This document shows positions 36,200-44,277 of a stretch of 44,277 nucleotides of DNA, piece after piece. The stretch comes from an uncultured Flavobacteriales bacterium (GTDB taxonomy: Bacteria; Bacteroidota; Bacteroidia; Flavobacteriales_G; NORP312), in the NCBI GenBank assembly GCA_905480125.1, contig CAJQPE010000067.1, positions 1-44,277 of the forward strand, written 5' to 3'. Below the pieces are notes generated by a model. The model saw only the letters and a list, made by a program, of their open reading frames with translations, searched no databases and was not told the DNA's origin. The translations under genes were made by a program, and so were the position numbers. Each line of letters begins with the position of its first letter. Position 1 is the first letter of the stretch.

Positions 36200-38004
36200 G
36201 ATTCCTTTCTTTCAAAAACGATAATTTCAAAGTTAAAGATTTGCAACTGACTTTGAATGCTTGCAATCGCTTGTTTATTTTTCTGAGAATCTTTAGATAA
36301 TTCTGTAAGCTGTTTTCTCATATTCTGTTCTTGTTTTCTGAAATCTTGGAGGGCAACTACAGCCTCTTGTTTCCCCCATTTATGAAATAATTGATTAGGG
36401 CCCAATACTTGAGTTATACCAACCAAATCATAGTTTTTATTGGCAAAATTATCGAACCAACCAAAAATTGTTTTATCCGCCTCGGCTTGCGTTAACCAAG
36501 AAACTGGATGTCTAAAATATACGAGGAATTTAGGCATTGCATCTTCAACATCTGCAATAAACTCCCTTTGAAATTCAATTGCTTCAGGAGTCTTATCAAC
36601 TATGTAAGCAACGTAATTGTGCTTTGATACGCCTCTTCTATCTGAATAGAAAAAGATTTGAGGCTCAGATCCAAAAACAGCAATTTTATCTTCCGGTGCT
36701 GAATGCTCCTTAATTAAATCTCCAATAATTTTAGCTTCAGGAAAAGGATTTTGACCGTAAACTGTCCTCAAAATATTTGTCTCATCGGGGCTTGTGTAGT
36801 AATTAATTATTCTAGCATCATCACTTTGCTGCATCCAATGATGAACAAAGGTAACTGCAAATATCGCAAAGCCGATATGTTTTAAATATTGGGACCTACT
36901 GTACTTTTGAGCTAATTCATTTACTGCATATACACAGGATCCAATCGCAACGGCAACTGCGGGCATTAAATACAACCAGTAATGACCATAAAACCTTAGT
37001 CCGGGAGTAATTGACAAAAAAGACAGTGCGAAAAACAATAATAGCATTAGCTTTTTATGCCAAGACTGTTTTGTAAACATAGTAAGCGCCAAACCTCCAA
37101 AAGCTAAATATATCAACCACATTATGTTGCCAGAAATGTTGGTATACGCATGGTTAAATAGACTTTTGCCCTGGGGCTCCCAATCGATACCGCCAACATA
37201 GGATTGGGGGTAAGTATACACCCAATAAATAAACTCATCCCATGCTCCTTGGCTAGCTATTATTCCTGAGACGATTGCTATAGGAAGTATAGAGCCAATA
37301 GTAAATATTGACCCCGAAACAAAAGCACTTTTCCAATCTAATGATTTGTTTAACATATAATGCCCTGTTACTGCTAATCCTCCAAATAGCATAAAAAATG
37401 CGCCATTCTGCTTCACCAATAGAGAACAACTTAAGAGTATTCCGCTAAAAAAATAGTGCTTCATACTCTCTTTTTCTAGCCCCTGAAGCAGAACCAACAG
37501 TCCAGCGCTAACAAAGAACGCTACTAAATGTTCTGATTGTGTCGTAAATCCAGATGCAAATGGATTCAAGGAAAGAAATGAAAATGCTAAAGCAACGACG
37601 GCAGCCGTGGTCCTATTGAACCATAACCAAGCCACTTTAAACATAAAATATATAGTCGCCAAATTTACCACCAGCATCCCTATATGCATTCCTTTTAGCG
37701 TAGCGCCAAATATTGCTACAAGCAAAGCGTAGCAATAGTATATTCCGGGGAGTTTCATTTCATAAAAGTCAACATACGGAATTTTTCCATCTAGGACCAA
37801 TTGTCCAAAATAAGCATATGTTCCCTCATCACGCTCGAAAGGAACGTTGATGAATTTCCATCGGATAATTAAAGTAATTAACATAACCACAGCTAAACCA
37901 ACCCAAGCAAAGTCTAGTTTGTTGAGAATAAACTCTTTTTCTTTCGTCTTTTCTATGTGCGAAGATGAAACAGTCTCAATCTTTTGTGATTTCTTTCTAG
38001 CCAT
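36196..38004 (-). CDS. GT-C type polytopic glycosyltransferase (PMT/ArnT-like)
   Basis: The 602-residue protein has a Lys-rich N-terminus, about ten membrane helices in residues 30-400, and a soluble C-terminal part with a helical, Gln-rich end. FERDEGTYAYFGQLVLDGK near residue 57, followed by VDFYEMKLPGIYY, is the acidic first loop of GT-C enzymes that use polyprenyl-phosphate sugars. It lies 9 bases after secA and overlaps fdtA as ATGA, so it joins secA to the sugar genes. A decayed paralogue lies at 27311-28517. The acceptor is unknown. Confidence 0.83.
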   Translation of the reverse strand: MARKKSQKIETVSSSHIEKTKEKEFILNKLDFAWVGLAVVMLITLIIRWKFINVPFERDEGTYAYFGQLVLDGKIPYVDFYEMKLPGIYYCYALLVAIFGATLKGMHIGMLVVNLATIYFMFKVAWLWFNRTTAAVVALAFSFLSLNPFASGFTTQSEHLVAFFVSAGLLVLLQGLEKESMKHYFFSGILLSCSLLVKQNGAFFMLFGGLAVTGHYMLNKSLDWKSAFVSGSIFTIGSILPIAIVSGIIASQGAWDEFIYWVYTYPQSYVGGIDWEPQGKSLFNHAYTNISGNIMWLIYLAFGGLALTMFTKQSWHKKLMLLLFFALSFLSITPGLRFYGHYWLYLMPAVAVAIGSCVYAVNELAQKYSRSQYLKHIGFAIFAVTFVHHWMQQSDDARIINYYTSPDETNILRTVYGQNPFPEAKIIGDLIKEHSAPEDKIAVFGSEPQIFFYSDRRGVSKHNYVAYIVDKTPEAIEFQREFIADVEDAMPKFLVYFRHPVSWLTQAEADKTIFGWFDNFANKNYDLVGITQVLGPNQLFHKWGKQEAVVALQDFRKQEQNMRKQLTELSKDSQKNKQAIASIQSQLQIFNFEIIVFERKES

Positions 38005-38013
38005 AAGGACCTT

Positions 38014-41000
38014 CTATCCGTGACAATGTTTAAATTTCTTACCACTGCCACAAGGACAAGGTTCGTTTCTTCCCACTTTTTTATCTACTCTCACGGGTTG
38101 GGCTTTTGGTGCATCCTGCTTTGGTTTCGCCTGTGCGCCTACTTGTGCAGAACTTCCTCCAGAATATTGTGGAACTTCTGTTTTACTTGTTTGGATATTG
38201 TCTAAGTTATTTCGCTGCTGCTTTGGGGCTTCCTTGACTAAATTAGGATTCCTTGCTGGCAAATTAGCTTTTACTAAGAAAGATGTAATCTCACGATTCA
38301 CTTCCCCCAGCATTTTCTTAAATAACTCAAACGATTCAAATTTGTAGATTAAAAGTGGATCTTTTTGCTCGTAAACAGCACTTTGCACAGATTGCCGTAA
38401 ATCATCCATTTCTCTCAAGTGCTCTTTCCAGGCATCATCAATCTTTCCTAGAGTAGTTGACTTCTCAAGTGCAACCGATAGCTCAGCACCTTCTGATTTA
38501 TATGCTTTTTCTAGATTTGCCGTTACCTGAATTGCATTACGACCATCAACAAAAGGGACTACAATATTCTCGAATGTATTACTTTCATCTTCATAAACAT
38601 CTTTTACCACTGGATAGCCAGAAGCAGCGATTTGCCTCGCTTTGTTCAAATAATTTGAATAGGCCTTGTCATAAACTTTTTCAGTTAGTTCGCCCTCTGA
38701 TACTTTCATGAATTCAGACTCAGTTACCGGAGATTGTATCGATAAATATTTCAATAGATCGAGCTCGAAAGCGGTATAATCTCTTGCTCCATGATTCTCA
38801 ACAACAACCGATTCTCCTACATCGTACATTGAGTTAGAAATATCTAGTGATAATCGACTACCGTGAAGAGCGTGACGCCTTTTATCATAAACAACTTCCC
38901 TCTGCGAATTCATTACATCATCGTACTCTAGTAATCGTTTACGCTGTCCGAAGTTGTTCTCTTCTACCTTTTTTTGCGCACGTTCAATTGATTTCGAAAT
39001 CATAGAGTGCTGAATTACCTCACCCTCTTCTAAGCCCATTCTATCCATCAATTTGGCAATTCTATCTGAACCAAATAAACGCATTAAATTGTCTTCAAGA
39101 GAAACGAAGAATTGGGATGATCCTGGATCTCCTTGACGACCAGCACGGCCCCTTAGCTGTCTATCAACCCGCCTAGACTCATGTCTTTCTGTGCCCACAA
39201 TAGCAAGACCTCCCGCTTCTTTAACACCTTCTTGTAATTTAATATCCGTACCACGACCAGCCATATTAGTGGCAATAGTTACCGCTCCAGCAACACCAGC
39301 AGAAGCAACCACCTCTGCCTCACGTTGGTGAACTTTTGCATTTAAAATTTGATGCTTTATACCTCTCATTTTAAGCATTCTTCCGAGCAATTCGGAAATT
39401 TCTACGGAAGTTGTACCAACCAAAACTGGTCTACCCTTTTTCGTAAGATCGACTACTTCATCTATTACCGCATTATATTTTTCACGCGTAGTTTTGTAAA
39501 CCATATCATCGCGATCATCTCTTTGAATAGGCCGGTTTGTTGGTATTACTGTTACATCTAATTCGTAAATTTCCCAAAGTTCACCTGCTTCAGTTTCGGC
39601 CGTACCAGTCATCCCGGCCAGCTTATTGAACATTCGGAAGTAGTTCTGTAATGTAACAGTGGCGTAAGTTTGCGTTGCGGCCTCAATTTTTACATTTTCT
39701 TTCGCTTCAATGGCTTGGTGTAATCCGTCAGAGTAGCGTCTACCGTCCATAATACGACCTGTCTGTTCATCAACAATTTTTACTTTATTGTCCATCAACA
39801 CATACTCCGTATCTTTCTCGAAAAGAGTGTATGCTTTAAGTAATTGATTAACTGTATGAATTCTCTCAGATTTAATAGAATAATCTTGAAGCAACTCATC
39901 TTTCTTTTCCAGCATTGCTTGCTTCTGCATATCAGATTTCTCGAGTACAGCAATTTCGGCTCCTATATCAGGCATTATAAAGAAATTATCATCTTCACTT
40001 GAATCGGTAATCAATTCAACACCTTTATCTTGGAGTTCAAATCCATTTGTTTTTTCATCAATCGTGAAAAACAACTCTTCGTCAACCTTAGGCATCTCTT
40101 TTGAGTTGTCTTGCATATAATAGTTCTCCGTTTTTTGGAGCGTTGCTTTTATGCCAGGTTCACTGAGGTACTTAATAAGTGCCTTATTTCTTGGTAACCC
40201 ACGGAAAGCTCTTAACAATGCCAAGCCTCCTTCTTCGTGCATCTTAGACAATTCCTTCTTTTCTGAAACCGTAGATGAATCAGCAGCCAATTTACGTTTC
40301 GCATCAACTAGAACGGTGTTCACAAAGTCCCTCTGTGCTTTAACAAGTTTTTCAATTTTAGGTTTAAGTTGATTAAACTCGTGTTTATCTCCTTGAGGTG
40401 TTGGGCCTGAAATAATAAGTGGCGTTCTTGCGTCATCAATCAGTACAGAATCTACCTCATCTACTATTGCGTAATTATGCTTTCGTTGCACTAAATCTTC
40501 TGGTCGGTTAGCCATATTATCTCTCAAATAATCGAACCCAAATTCATTATTTGTTCCATACGTAACATCTGCTAAATAAGCCTGCCTTCTTTGAGGAGAA
40601 TTTGGTTGATGCCGATCAATACAATCTACCTTCAATCCATGAAATTCGAATATGCTGCCCATCCATTCCGAATCTCTTTTTGCTAGGTAATCATTTACGG
40701 TAACCAGGTGCACTCCCCTTCCGCTTAATGCATTTAGATAAACTGGCAATGTAGAAACTAAAGTTTTCCCTTCTCCTGTTTGCATTTCTGCTATTTTACC
40801 TTGGTGTAAAATAATCCCCCCAATTAGCTGAACATCATAATGAACCATGTCCCAGCTTATTTCGACACCGGCAGCAAGCCATTTGCTCATCCACCTTACC
40901 TTGTCTCCATCAACTACAACGCTATCTCTTCTTGCCGCAATATCTTTATCCATCTCGGTGGCAGTAACTTCAATGTAGTCGTTTTCATGAAAACGCTTAG

Positions 41001-41367
41001 CTGTTTCTTTTACTACAGCAAAAGCTTCTGGCAGAATTTGATCTAAAATCTCAACTACTTTTCCGTCAATTGTTTCATCAATGGTATCTATTTCGTTATA
41101 GATATCTTCTTTTTGAGCAATATCTAATGAAGGATTTTCTTCAATTTTAGCTCGAAGAGCGTCTATTTTTTCTTGCTCTAACTTTAAGTGCTCTTGAATT
41201 TTGGCTTTTAAATCATTAGTTCTCTCCCGCAATTGATCATTCGATAAACTCTGCAAGCCAGAGTAAGCAGCATGAATTTGCTCAACAATTGGTTCTGTTT
41301 CTTTTATATCTTTATCGTACTTACTACCAACAAATTTTTTCAGGAACCCTGTAATTGTATCTAACAT
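38014..41367 (-). CDS. secA: Preprotein translocase ATPase SecA
   Basis: SecA drives protein export through SecYEG. The 1117-residue protein has the Bacteroidota length. Walker A is MQTGEGKT with TGEGKT at 197-202; [16 protein letters not shown], the DEAD-type [28 protein letters not shown] and [18 protein letters not shown] are all present. A C-terminal SEC-C zinc motif is [17 protein letters not shown]. The ATG at 41367 follows an AGAGGAG stretch about 16 bases upstream. It starts the unit that continues into the glycan genes; no terminator is seen in the 9 bases before the GT-C gene. Confidence 0.97.
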   Translation of the reverse strand: MLDTITGFLKKFVGSKYDKDIKETEPIVEQIHAAYSGLQSLSNDQLRERTNDLKAKIQEHLKLEQEKIDALRAKIEENPSLDIAQKEDIYNEIDTIDETIDGKVVEILDQILPEAFAVVKETAKRFHENDYIEVTATEMDKDIAARRDSVVVDGDKVRWMSKWLAAGVEISWDMVHYDVQLIGGIILHQGKIAEMQTGEGKTLVSTLPVYLNALSGRGVHLVTVNDYLAKRDSEWMGSIFEFHGLKVDCIDRHQPNSPQRRQAYLADVTYGTNNEFGFDYLRDNMANRPEDLVQRKHNYAIVDEVDSVLIDDARTPLIISGPTPQGDKHEFNQLKPKIEKLVKAQRDFVNTVLVDAKRKLAADSSTVSEKKELSKMHEEGGLALLRAFRGLPRNKALIKYLSEPGIKATLQKTENYYMQDNSKEMPKVDEELFFTIDEKTNGFELQDKGVELITDSSEDDNFFIMPDIGAEIAVLEKSDMQKQAMLEKKDELLQDYSIKSERIHTVNQLLKAYTLFEKDTEYVLMDNKVKIVDEQTGRIMDGRRYSDGLHQAIEAKENVKIEAATQTYATVTLQNYFRMFNKLAGMTGTAETEAGELWEIYELDVTVIPTNRPIQRDDRDDMVYKTTREKYNAVIDEVVDLTKKGRPVLVGTTSVEISELLGRMLKMRGIKHQILNAKVHQREAEVVASAGVAGAVTIATNMAGRGTDIKLQEGVKEAGGLAIVGTERHESRRVDRQLRGRAGRQGDPGSSQFFVSLEDNLMRLFGSDRIAKLMDRMGLEEGEVIQHSMISKSIERAQKKVEENNFGQRKRLLEYDDVMNSQREVVYDKRRHALHGSRLSLDISNSMYDVGESVVVENHGARDYTAFELDLLKYLSIQSPVTESEFMKVSEGELTEKVYDKAYSNYLNKARQIAASGYPVVKDVYEDESNTFENIVVPFVDGRNAIQVTANLEKAYKSEGAELSVALEKSTTLGKIDDAWKEHLREMDDLRQSVQSAVYEQKDPLLIYKFESFELFKKMLGEVNREITSFLVKANLPARNPNLVKEAPKQQRNNLDNIQTSKTEVPQYSGGSSAQVGAQAKPKQDAPKAQPVRVDKKVGRNEPCPCGSGKKFKHCHG

Positions 41368-41401
41368 ATTATCTCTTTCTTTTTCTCCTCTCGGAGGCGA
41401 G

Positions 41402-41409
41402 CAAATTTA
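41402..41409 (-). promoter_or_regulatory. -7 box (TAAATTTG) for secA
   Basis: TAAATTTG on the minus strand matches TAnnTTTG and lies 34 bases before the secA ATG, just past the terminator of the gene upstream. A TTTG from the terminator T-run is 12 bases upstream, shorter than the consensus spacing. Confidence 0.4.
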
Positions 41410-41422
41410 CTCAAATTACGGC

Positions 41423-41454
41423 AAAAAAAAAGCCGCTCTTATCGGAGCGGCTTT
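41423..41454 (-). terminator. Rho-independent terminator after the DUF2795 gene
   Basis: AAAGCCGCTC at 41429-41438 pairs perfectly with GAGCGGCTTT at 41445-41454 around a 6-base loop. On the minus strand the stem is followed by nine T residues (41423-41431 read in reverse), so it ends transcription of the small gene at 41474-41695. It separates that gene from secA. Confidence 0.9.
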
Positions 41455-41473
41455 CTGTATAAATTGTTTCTTT

Positions 41474-41695
41474 CTAATATTCGTCCTCATTGAAGAAAAA
41501 ATCTTCTTTTGTAGGATAATCTGGCCAAATCTCTTCAATATTATCATACTGTTCTCCCTCATCTTCAATTTCTTGCAAATTTTCGACTACCTCTAAAGGA
41601 GCTCCCGTTCTAATTGCAAAATCGATAAGTTCATCCTTATCTGCCGGCCAAGGCGCATCTTCCATGTAGGAAGCTAATTCTAATGTCCAATACAT
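41474..41695 (-). CDS. DUF2795 domain protein
   Basis: The 73-residue protein is very acidic, with MYWTLELASYMEDAPWPADK, TGAPLEVVENLQEIEDEGEQ and the ending WPDYPTKEDFFFNEDEY. This sequence is typical of a strongly conserved Bacteroidota DUF2795 protein; its function is unknown to me. It has its own consensus promoter and a strong terminator, so it is a single-gene unit, suggesting substantial and independent expression. Confidence 0.88.
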   Translation of the reverse strand: MYWTLELASYMEDAPWPADKDELIDFAIRTGAPLEVVENLQEIEDEGEQYDNIEEIWPDYPTKEDFFFNEDEY

Positions 41696-41727
41696 ACTTT
41701 GTAAGGTTAAATCCTTTAATCTGAACG

Positions 41728-41757
41728 CAAAAGTAAATTTTTTGTTTTCTTACACAA
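41728..41757 (-). promoter_or_regulatory. Consensus two-box promoter for the DUF2795 gene
   Basis: On the minus strand, TTG (41755-41757 on plus as CAA) is followed after exactly 19 bases by TACTTTTG (41728-41735). This matches TTG-N17-23-TAnnTTTG fully and lies 32 bases before the ATG at 41695. It is among the best promoters in the window. Confidence 0.7.
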
Positions 41758-41785
41758 GAAAATTTTCACTTTTCATAAAACCCTA

Positions 41786-42334
41786 TTAAAATCTAGGCTT
41801 CCAAGGTGTTTCTTCCACCTTTAGCTGCTCTGTCAAGAGCCTTGCCGCAACGAAAAGATAGTCGGAAAGACGATTTAAATATTTGATCACCAATTTAGCA
41901 ACAAATTCGTTTTGATTAAGCTCTATCGAAATTCTTTCTGCTCTTCGGCAAACGCATCGTGCAATGTGACAAAAAGACACCGCCTGATGACCTCCTGGCA
42001 GCACAAATGATTTCATTTCAGGCAACAAATCATTCATGAAGTCTATTTCTTTTTCTAAAAACTCAACATCAGTTTCTAGCAAATCGGGAATTTTCATTTT
42101 TGACTTTTCTGGATCTGATGCTAACGATGACCCGATTGTAAATAATCTATCTTGTATTTCTAGCAGCGTTGCTTTCATTCGATTATCAACTTGCTGATCT
42201 CTAATTAATCCTATATAGGAATTAAGTTCGTCTACGGTTCCATATGCCTCTATTCTAATATGATTCTTAAACACCCGTGTTCCCCCTATTAAAGAAGTTT
42301 TACCAGCATCTCCTGTTTTTGTATAAACTTTCAT
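41786..42334 (-). CDS. Cob(I)alamin adenosyltransferase, PduO type
   Basis: The enzyme converts cob(I)alamin and ATP to adenosylcobalamin. The 182-residue protein starts at ATG 42334 with MKVYTKTGDAGKTSLIGG (ATP-binding N-terminus), AYGTVDELNSYIG, and the C-terminal CRRAERISIEL and LNRLSDYLFVAARL blocks of the PduO family. An in-frame start at 42376 would add 14 residues without homology. It is divergent from the EamA transporter with 34 bases between starts. No B12 riboswitch fits in that gap. Confidence 0.92.
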   Translation of the reverse strand: MKVYTKTGDAGKTSLIGGTRVFKNHIRIEAYGTVDELNSYIGLIRDQQVDNRMKATLLEIQDRLFTIGSSLASDPEKSKMKIPDLLETDVEFLEKEIDFMNDLLPEMKSFVLPGGHQAVSFCHIARCVCRRAERISIELNQNEFVAKLVIKYLNRLSDYLFVAARLLTEQLKVEETPWKPRF

Positions 42335-42368
42335 AGTGATTGACTTACTTTTACAGCTTTCAAAGTAA

Positions 42369-43265
42369 ATGAACATTTCACTACAAAATAAAGTTCCCCA
42401 AGTCTTTTTAATAATTTTTTTAGCCTTTATATGTGGAAGTTCTTTTTTAATGATGAAAAGAGGTCTTATTGCTTATTCAGCTGATGAAATGGCTGCACTA
42501 AGAATTGTGATTGCATGTCTTTCTCTTTTGCCTTTTGCGATCAAAAGCATCAAAACACTTTACTCTAAACATGGCAAATGGATACTAGTAGCTGCTTTAG
42601 CAGGAAATGGAGTCCCTGCTTTTCTATTCGCTTATGCTCAAACCGTTATTAGTAGCAGTCTCTCGGGCATGCTTAACTCCCTCACGCCTTTGTTTGCCTT
42701 GCTAATTGCTGTACTATTTTTTAATGTTCCCGTTAAGCCTATAAAAATTATAGGAGTGCTTATTGGCCTAGCGGGAACCATTGCACTCGTTTATACTTCT
42801 AATTCTGGAGCTGGAGATTCTAATTATTGGTATAGCTTATTGGTTTTAGGGGCAACCGGGTGTTATGGTTTAAGCGTTAACGTTTTAAAAGAAAAATTAG
42901 CCGAATTAAATGCTGTAACAATCACTTCTTTGTCCTTTTTAACTATCGCGCCACCTTGCCTTATCTATTTATTAGTAGCAACTCGCACAATAGAAACCAT
43001 CCAAACACCGGCAGGGCTTAACAGTTTGTGCTATATAATTTTGCTTGCGGTTTTTGGAACCGCTCTAGCTGTTGTATTGTTTAACAAGCTCATAAAACAC
43101 ACCTCGTCAGTTTTTGCATCATCGGTTACTTATTTAATTCCAATTGTGGCCGTTTTTTGGGGGTTTCTAGATGGGGAGGTGATTACATGGATACAATTAG
43201 GGTTGTTTACTATAATTATAAGCGGTGTTTCTCTCGTGATGCGGAGCGATAACCCAACAACTTGA
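42369..43265 (+). CDS. EamA/DMT-superfamily transporter
   Basis: The 298-residue membrane protein has ten hydrophobic segments in two EamA repeats (SSFLMMKRGLIAYSADEMAA in the first; FGTALAVVLFNKLIKHTSS and PIVAVFWGFLDGE in the second). Family members export or import small metabolites; the substrate cannot be told from sequence. The ATG at 42369 is the first possible start. It is convergent with the collagen-like gene. Confidence 0.88.
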   Translation: MNISLQNKVPQVFLIIFLAFICGSSFLMMKRGLIAYSADEMAALRIVIACLSLLPFAIKSIKTLYSKHGKWILVAALAGNGVPAFLFAYAQTVISSSLSGMLNSLTPLFALLIAVLFFNVPVKPIKIIGVLIGLAGTIALVYTSNSGAGDSNYWYSLLVLGATGCYGLSVNVLKEKLAELNAVTITSLSFLTIAPPCLIYLLVATRTIETIQTPAGLNSLCYIILLAVFGTALAVVLFNKLIKHTSSVFASSVTYLIPIVAVFWGFLDGEVITWIQLGLFTIIISGVSLVMRSDNPTT

Positions 43266-43665
43266 CTTTTATAAAAAATCGCTAACTCCGCTTACAATAG
43301 CTATAAAACAAGATTTCATAGCAAGACGTCTTAACCAATTACTCCCAAAAATTGCCAGCTGTGTTTGGCGGGTTTCGTTTTGGATGTAGATAAAAAGTAA
43401 GCTGCTTCCTAGCTTTCTAGCGAAGCTAAGCTTCTCTTTCTTTAGAAAATACCTTAGTTGGGCTGTAAATTTATAAAGTGAGTTTGTAACCACGCTTAAA
43501 AACGGGTAAATCAGAAGAAAGTACCATAGAATGTAATTTAATTGAAAAATGGAAGGCAAGATCCTTCATTTTAAAAATTGACCGCTTACTGTTACAAGCT
43601 CAGCAGAATAGAGATGAAACACCCAAAACTTAAAAAAACAGTTAACTGGATTAATTGATAAATAG
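43266..43665. other. 400-base intergenic region without a recognisable gene
   Basis: This lies between the convergent EamA gene and the collagen-like gene. Short minus-strand open frames here have no family resemblance. I see only minor inverted repeats: a perfect palindrome CAGTTAACTG near 43637, and a small hairpin GAAGG/CCTTC near 43552 followed by a few T residues. I found no convincing terminator. Confidence 0.5.
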
Positions 43666-44265
43666 TTAAAACTCTCTGACCGAACGAATGTGGCCGGTGT
43701 AAGACATAGGGTCGTCAGCCACGCTACCAGTATCGAAATTTTGATGCCACGCAGTTTGGCTATTCTCCTCCGTAGAACTCCAATATTCGTCCGCAGCAAA
43801 AAAACCAATTGATGCTTTTTGGAGGTACATTTCATTTAATTCGTATTTTGTGGGCATTCGCCAATCCATAAATATTTGCCCATCTGTACTATGGTTTGAT
43901 GGATTGCTAATCATATTTTGTGCTTCATAAAGATCGGTGGATCCTTGATCAAATATCTCGGCTACTAGCCCATGTTTCCCATCAGATGATATTCTAAAAA
44001 CATAACCGCCCAATTCTGGCCAAAAGCCTATTGTATAGATTGGCTCCGTATAGCTTGAATTTACAATGTACGGATCACTTGTAGTTCCTGTACCTGTAAT
44101 TGCAACATTCGTTCCAGCAATTGTAACCCCCCCTTGGCCATCTATCCCAGGTGGTCCGGTGGGTCCGACTGCTCCAGTAGTTCCATCTGCTCCGGAAGGT
44201 CCAGTGGGTCCGACTGCTCCAGTAGTTCCAGCAGCTCCGGCAGGTCCAGTGGGTCCGACTGCTCC
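43666..44265 (-). CDS. Collagen-like repeat protein with C-terminal DUF1566/Lcl-like domain, 5' end missing
   Basis: The minus-strand frame ending at 43666 stays open to 44265, about 199 residues. It starts with three Gly-X-Y repeat units of 15 residues ([45 protein letters not shown]). A short linker ([20 protein letters not shown]) follows, and then a C-terminal domain with [46 protein letters not shown] and a final HIRSVREF. These motifs match the DUF1566/Lcl-type domain seen at the ends of bacterial surface proteins. The N-terminus, with any signal peptide, is beyond the contig end. It is likely secreted. Confidence 0.82.
   Translation of the reverse strand, partial: GAVGPTGPAGAAGTTGAVGPTGPSGADGTTGAVGPTGPPGIDGQGGVTIAGTNVAITGTGTTSDPYIVNSSYTEPIYTIGFWPELGGYVFRISSDGKHGLVAEIFDQGSTDLYEAQNMISNPSNHSTDGQIFMDWRMPTKYELNEMYLQKASIGFFAADEYWSSTEENSQTAWHQNFDTGSVADDPMSYTGHIRSVREF
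44131..44265 (-). repeat. Three tandem 45-base Gly-X-Y repeat units
   Basis: The units are 44221-44265, 44176-44220 and 44131-44175 on the minus strand, each 45 bases (15 codons). The first two differ at only 3 of 45 positions; the third diverges in its second half. The array continues beyond the contig end, and its true length is unknown. Confidence 0.9.
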
Positions 44266-44277
44266 AGATCGGAAGAG
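44266..44277. other. Illumina adapter remnant, not genomic DNA
   Basis: The last 12 bases read AGATCGGAAGAG, the start of the Illumina TruSeq adapter. In the reading frame of the collagen-like gene they would give L-F-R-S and break the Gly-X-Y pattern. They should be trimmed. Confidence 0.92.

Noticed and set aside
42335-42368. Cobalamin riboswitch before the adenosyltransferase
   Set aside because: Only 34 bases separate the two divergent starts, far too few for the element.
43269-43559. 96-residue minus-strand open frame in the intergenic region
   Set aside because: Low-complexity, Lys/Phe/Leu-rich composition, no family resemblance and no promoter or coupling to a neighbour.
43631-43645. 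CAGTTAACTG palindrome as an operator
   Set aside because: A single 10-base AT-rich palindrome is expected by chance in DNA of this composition and is not next to a promoter box.
43566-43835. 89-residue minus-strand open frame
   Set aside because: It overlaps the real collagen-like/DUF1566 frame and has no recognisable features.

Overview
The window is AT-rich DNA from a member of the Bacteroidota, probably of the Flavobacteriia type; I cannot assign a genus. The grounds are a type IX secretion-related pair (PorV2-like protein and a PorU2-like C25 sortase), a Bacteroidota-type DUF2795 protein, a large SecA with a C-terminal zinc motif, promoter boxes of the TAnnTTTG type, lipoproteins, and frequent TTG/GTG starts. 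The right end carries the Illumina adapter prefix AGATCGGAAGAG, so this is an assembled contig that stops inside a collagen-like repeat.

Layout. 1-752 (-): pssA, cut by the window start. 858-12913 (+): porV2, porU2, lnt, hemH and two fused membrane/spermidine-synthase-like paralogues, mostly overlapping. 12947-13276 (+): a small lipoprotein, convergent with a half-size third paralogue (13268-13873, -). 13922-16529 (+): pabB and tilS. 16604-22410 (+): a small conserved protein, a queuosine-precursor transporter, a DsbD with a duplicated periplasmic domain, gmhA and a YifB/ComM ATPase. 22421-27310 (+): a glycan block with two family-2 glycosyltransferases, a sulfotransferase-like protein, an unknown protein, an FdtB-like aminotransferase and a methyltransferase. 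27311-28595 (-): a decayed copy of the 3' end of secA plus the adjacent GT-C gene, whose intact copies lie at 36196-41367. 28613-41367 (-): a tightly packed unit, in reading order secA, GT-C glycosyltransferase, fdtA, FemAB-like acyltransferase, methyltransferase, DegT-like aminotransferase, FAD protein, GtrB-like glycosyltransferase, CotH lipoprotein. 41474-44265: DUF2795 protein, PduO-type adenosyltransferase, EamA transporter, and a collagen-like protein cut by the contig end.

How the genes may work together. The FdtA-like ketoisomerase, two DegT-family proteins and the FemAB-like acyltransferase look like parts of a pathway for a 3-acylamino-3,6-dideoxyhexose. The membrane glycosyltransferases, methyltransferases, sulfotransferase-like protein and surface CotH-type kinase could assemble and decorate a surface glycan. 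This is inference: no rmlA/rmlB or polymerase/flippase gene is in the window. The decayed secA-GT duplication flanks the CotH-FdtA block and suggests that the block arrived by single-crossover integration or arose by tandem duplication. I saw no rRNA, tRNA, CRISPR array, insertion sequence or prophage gene.
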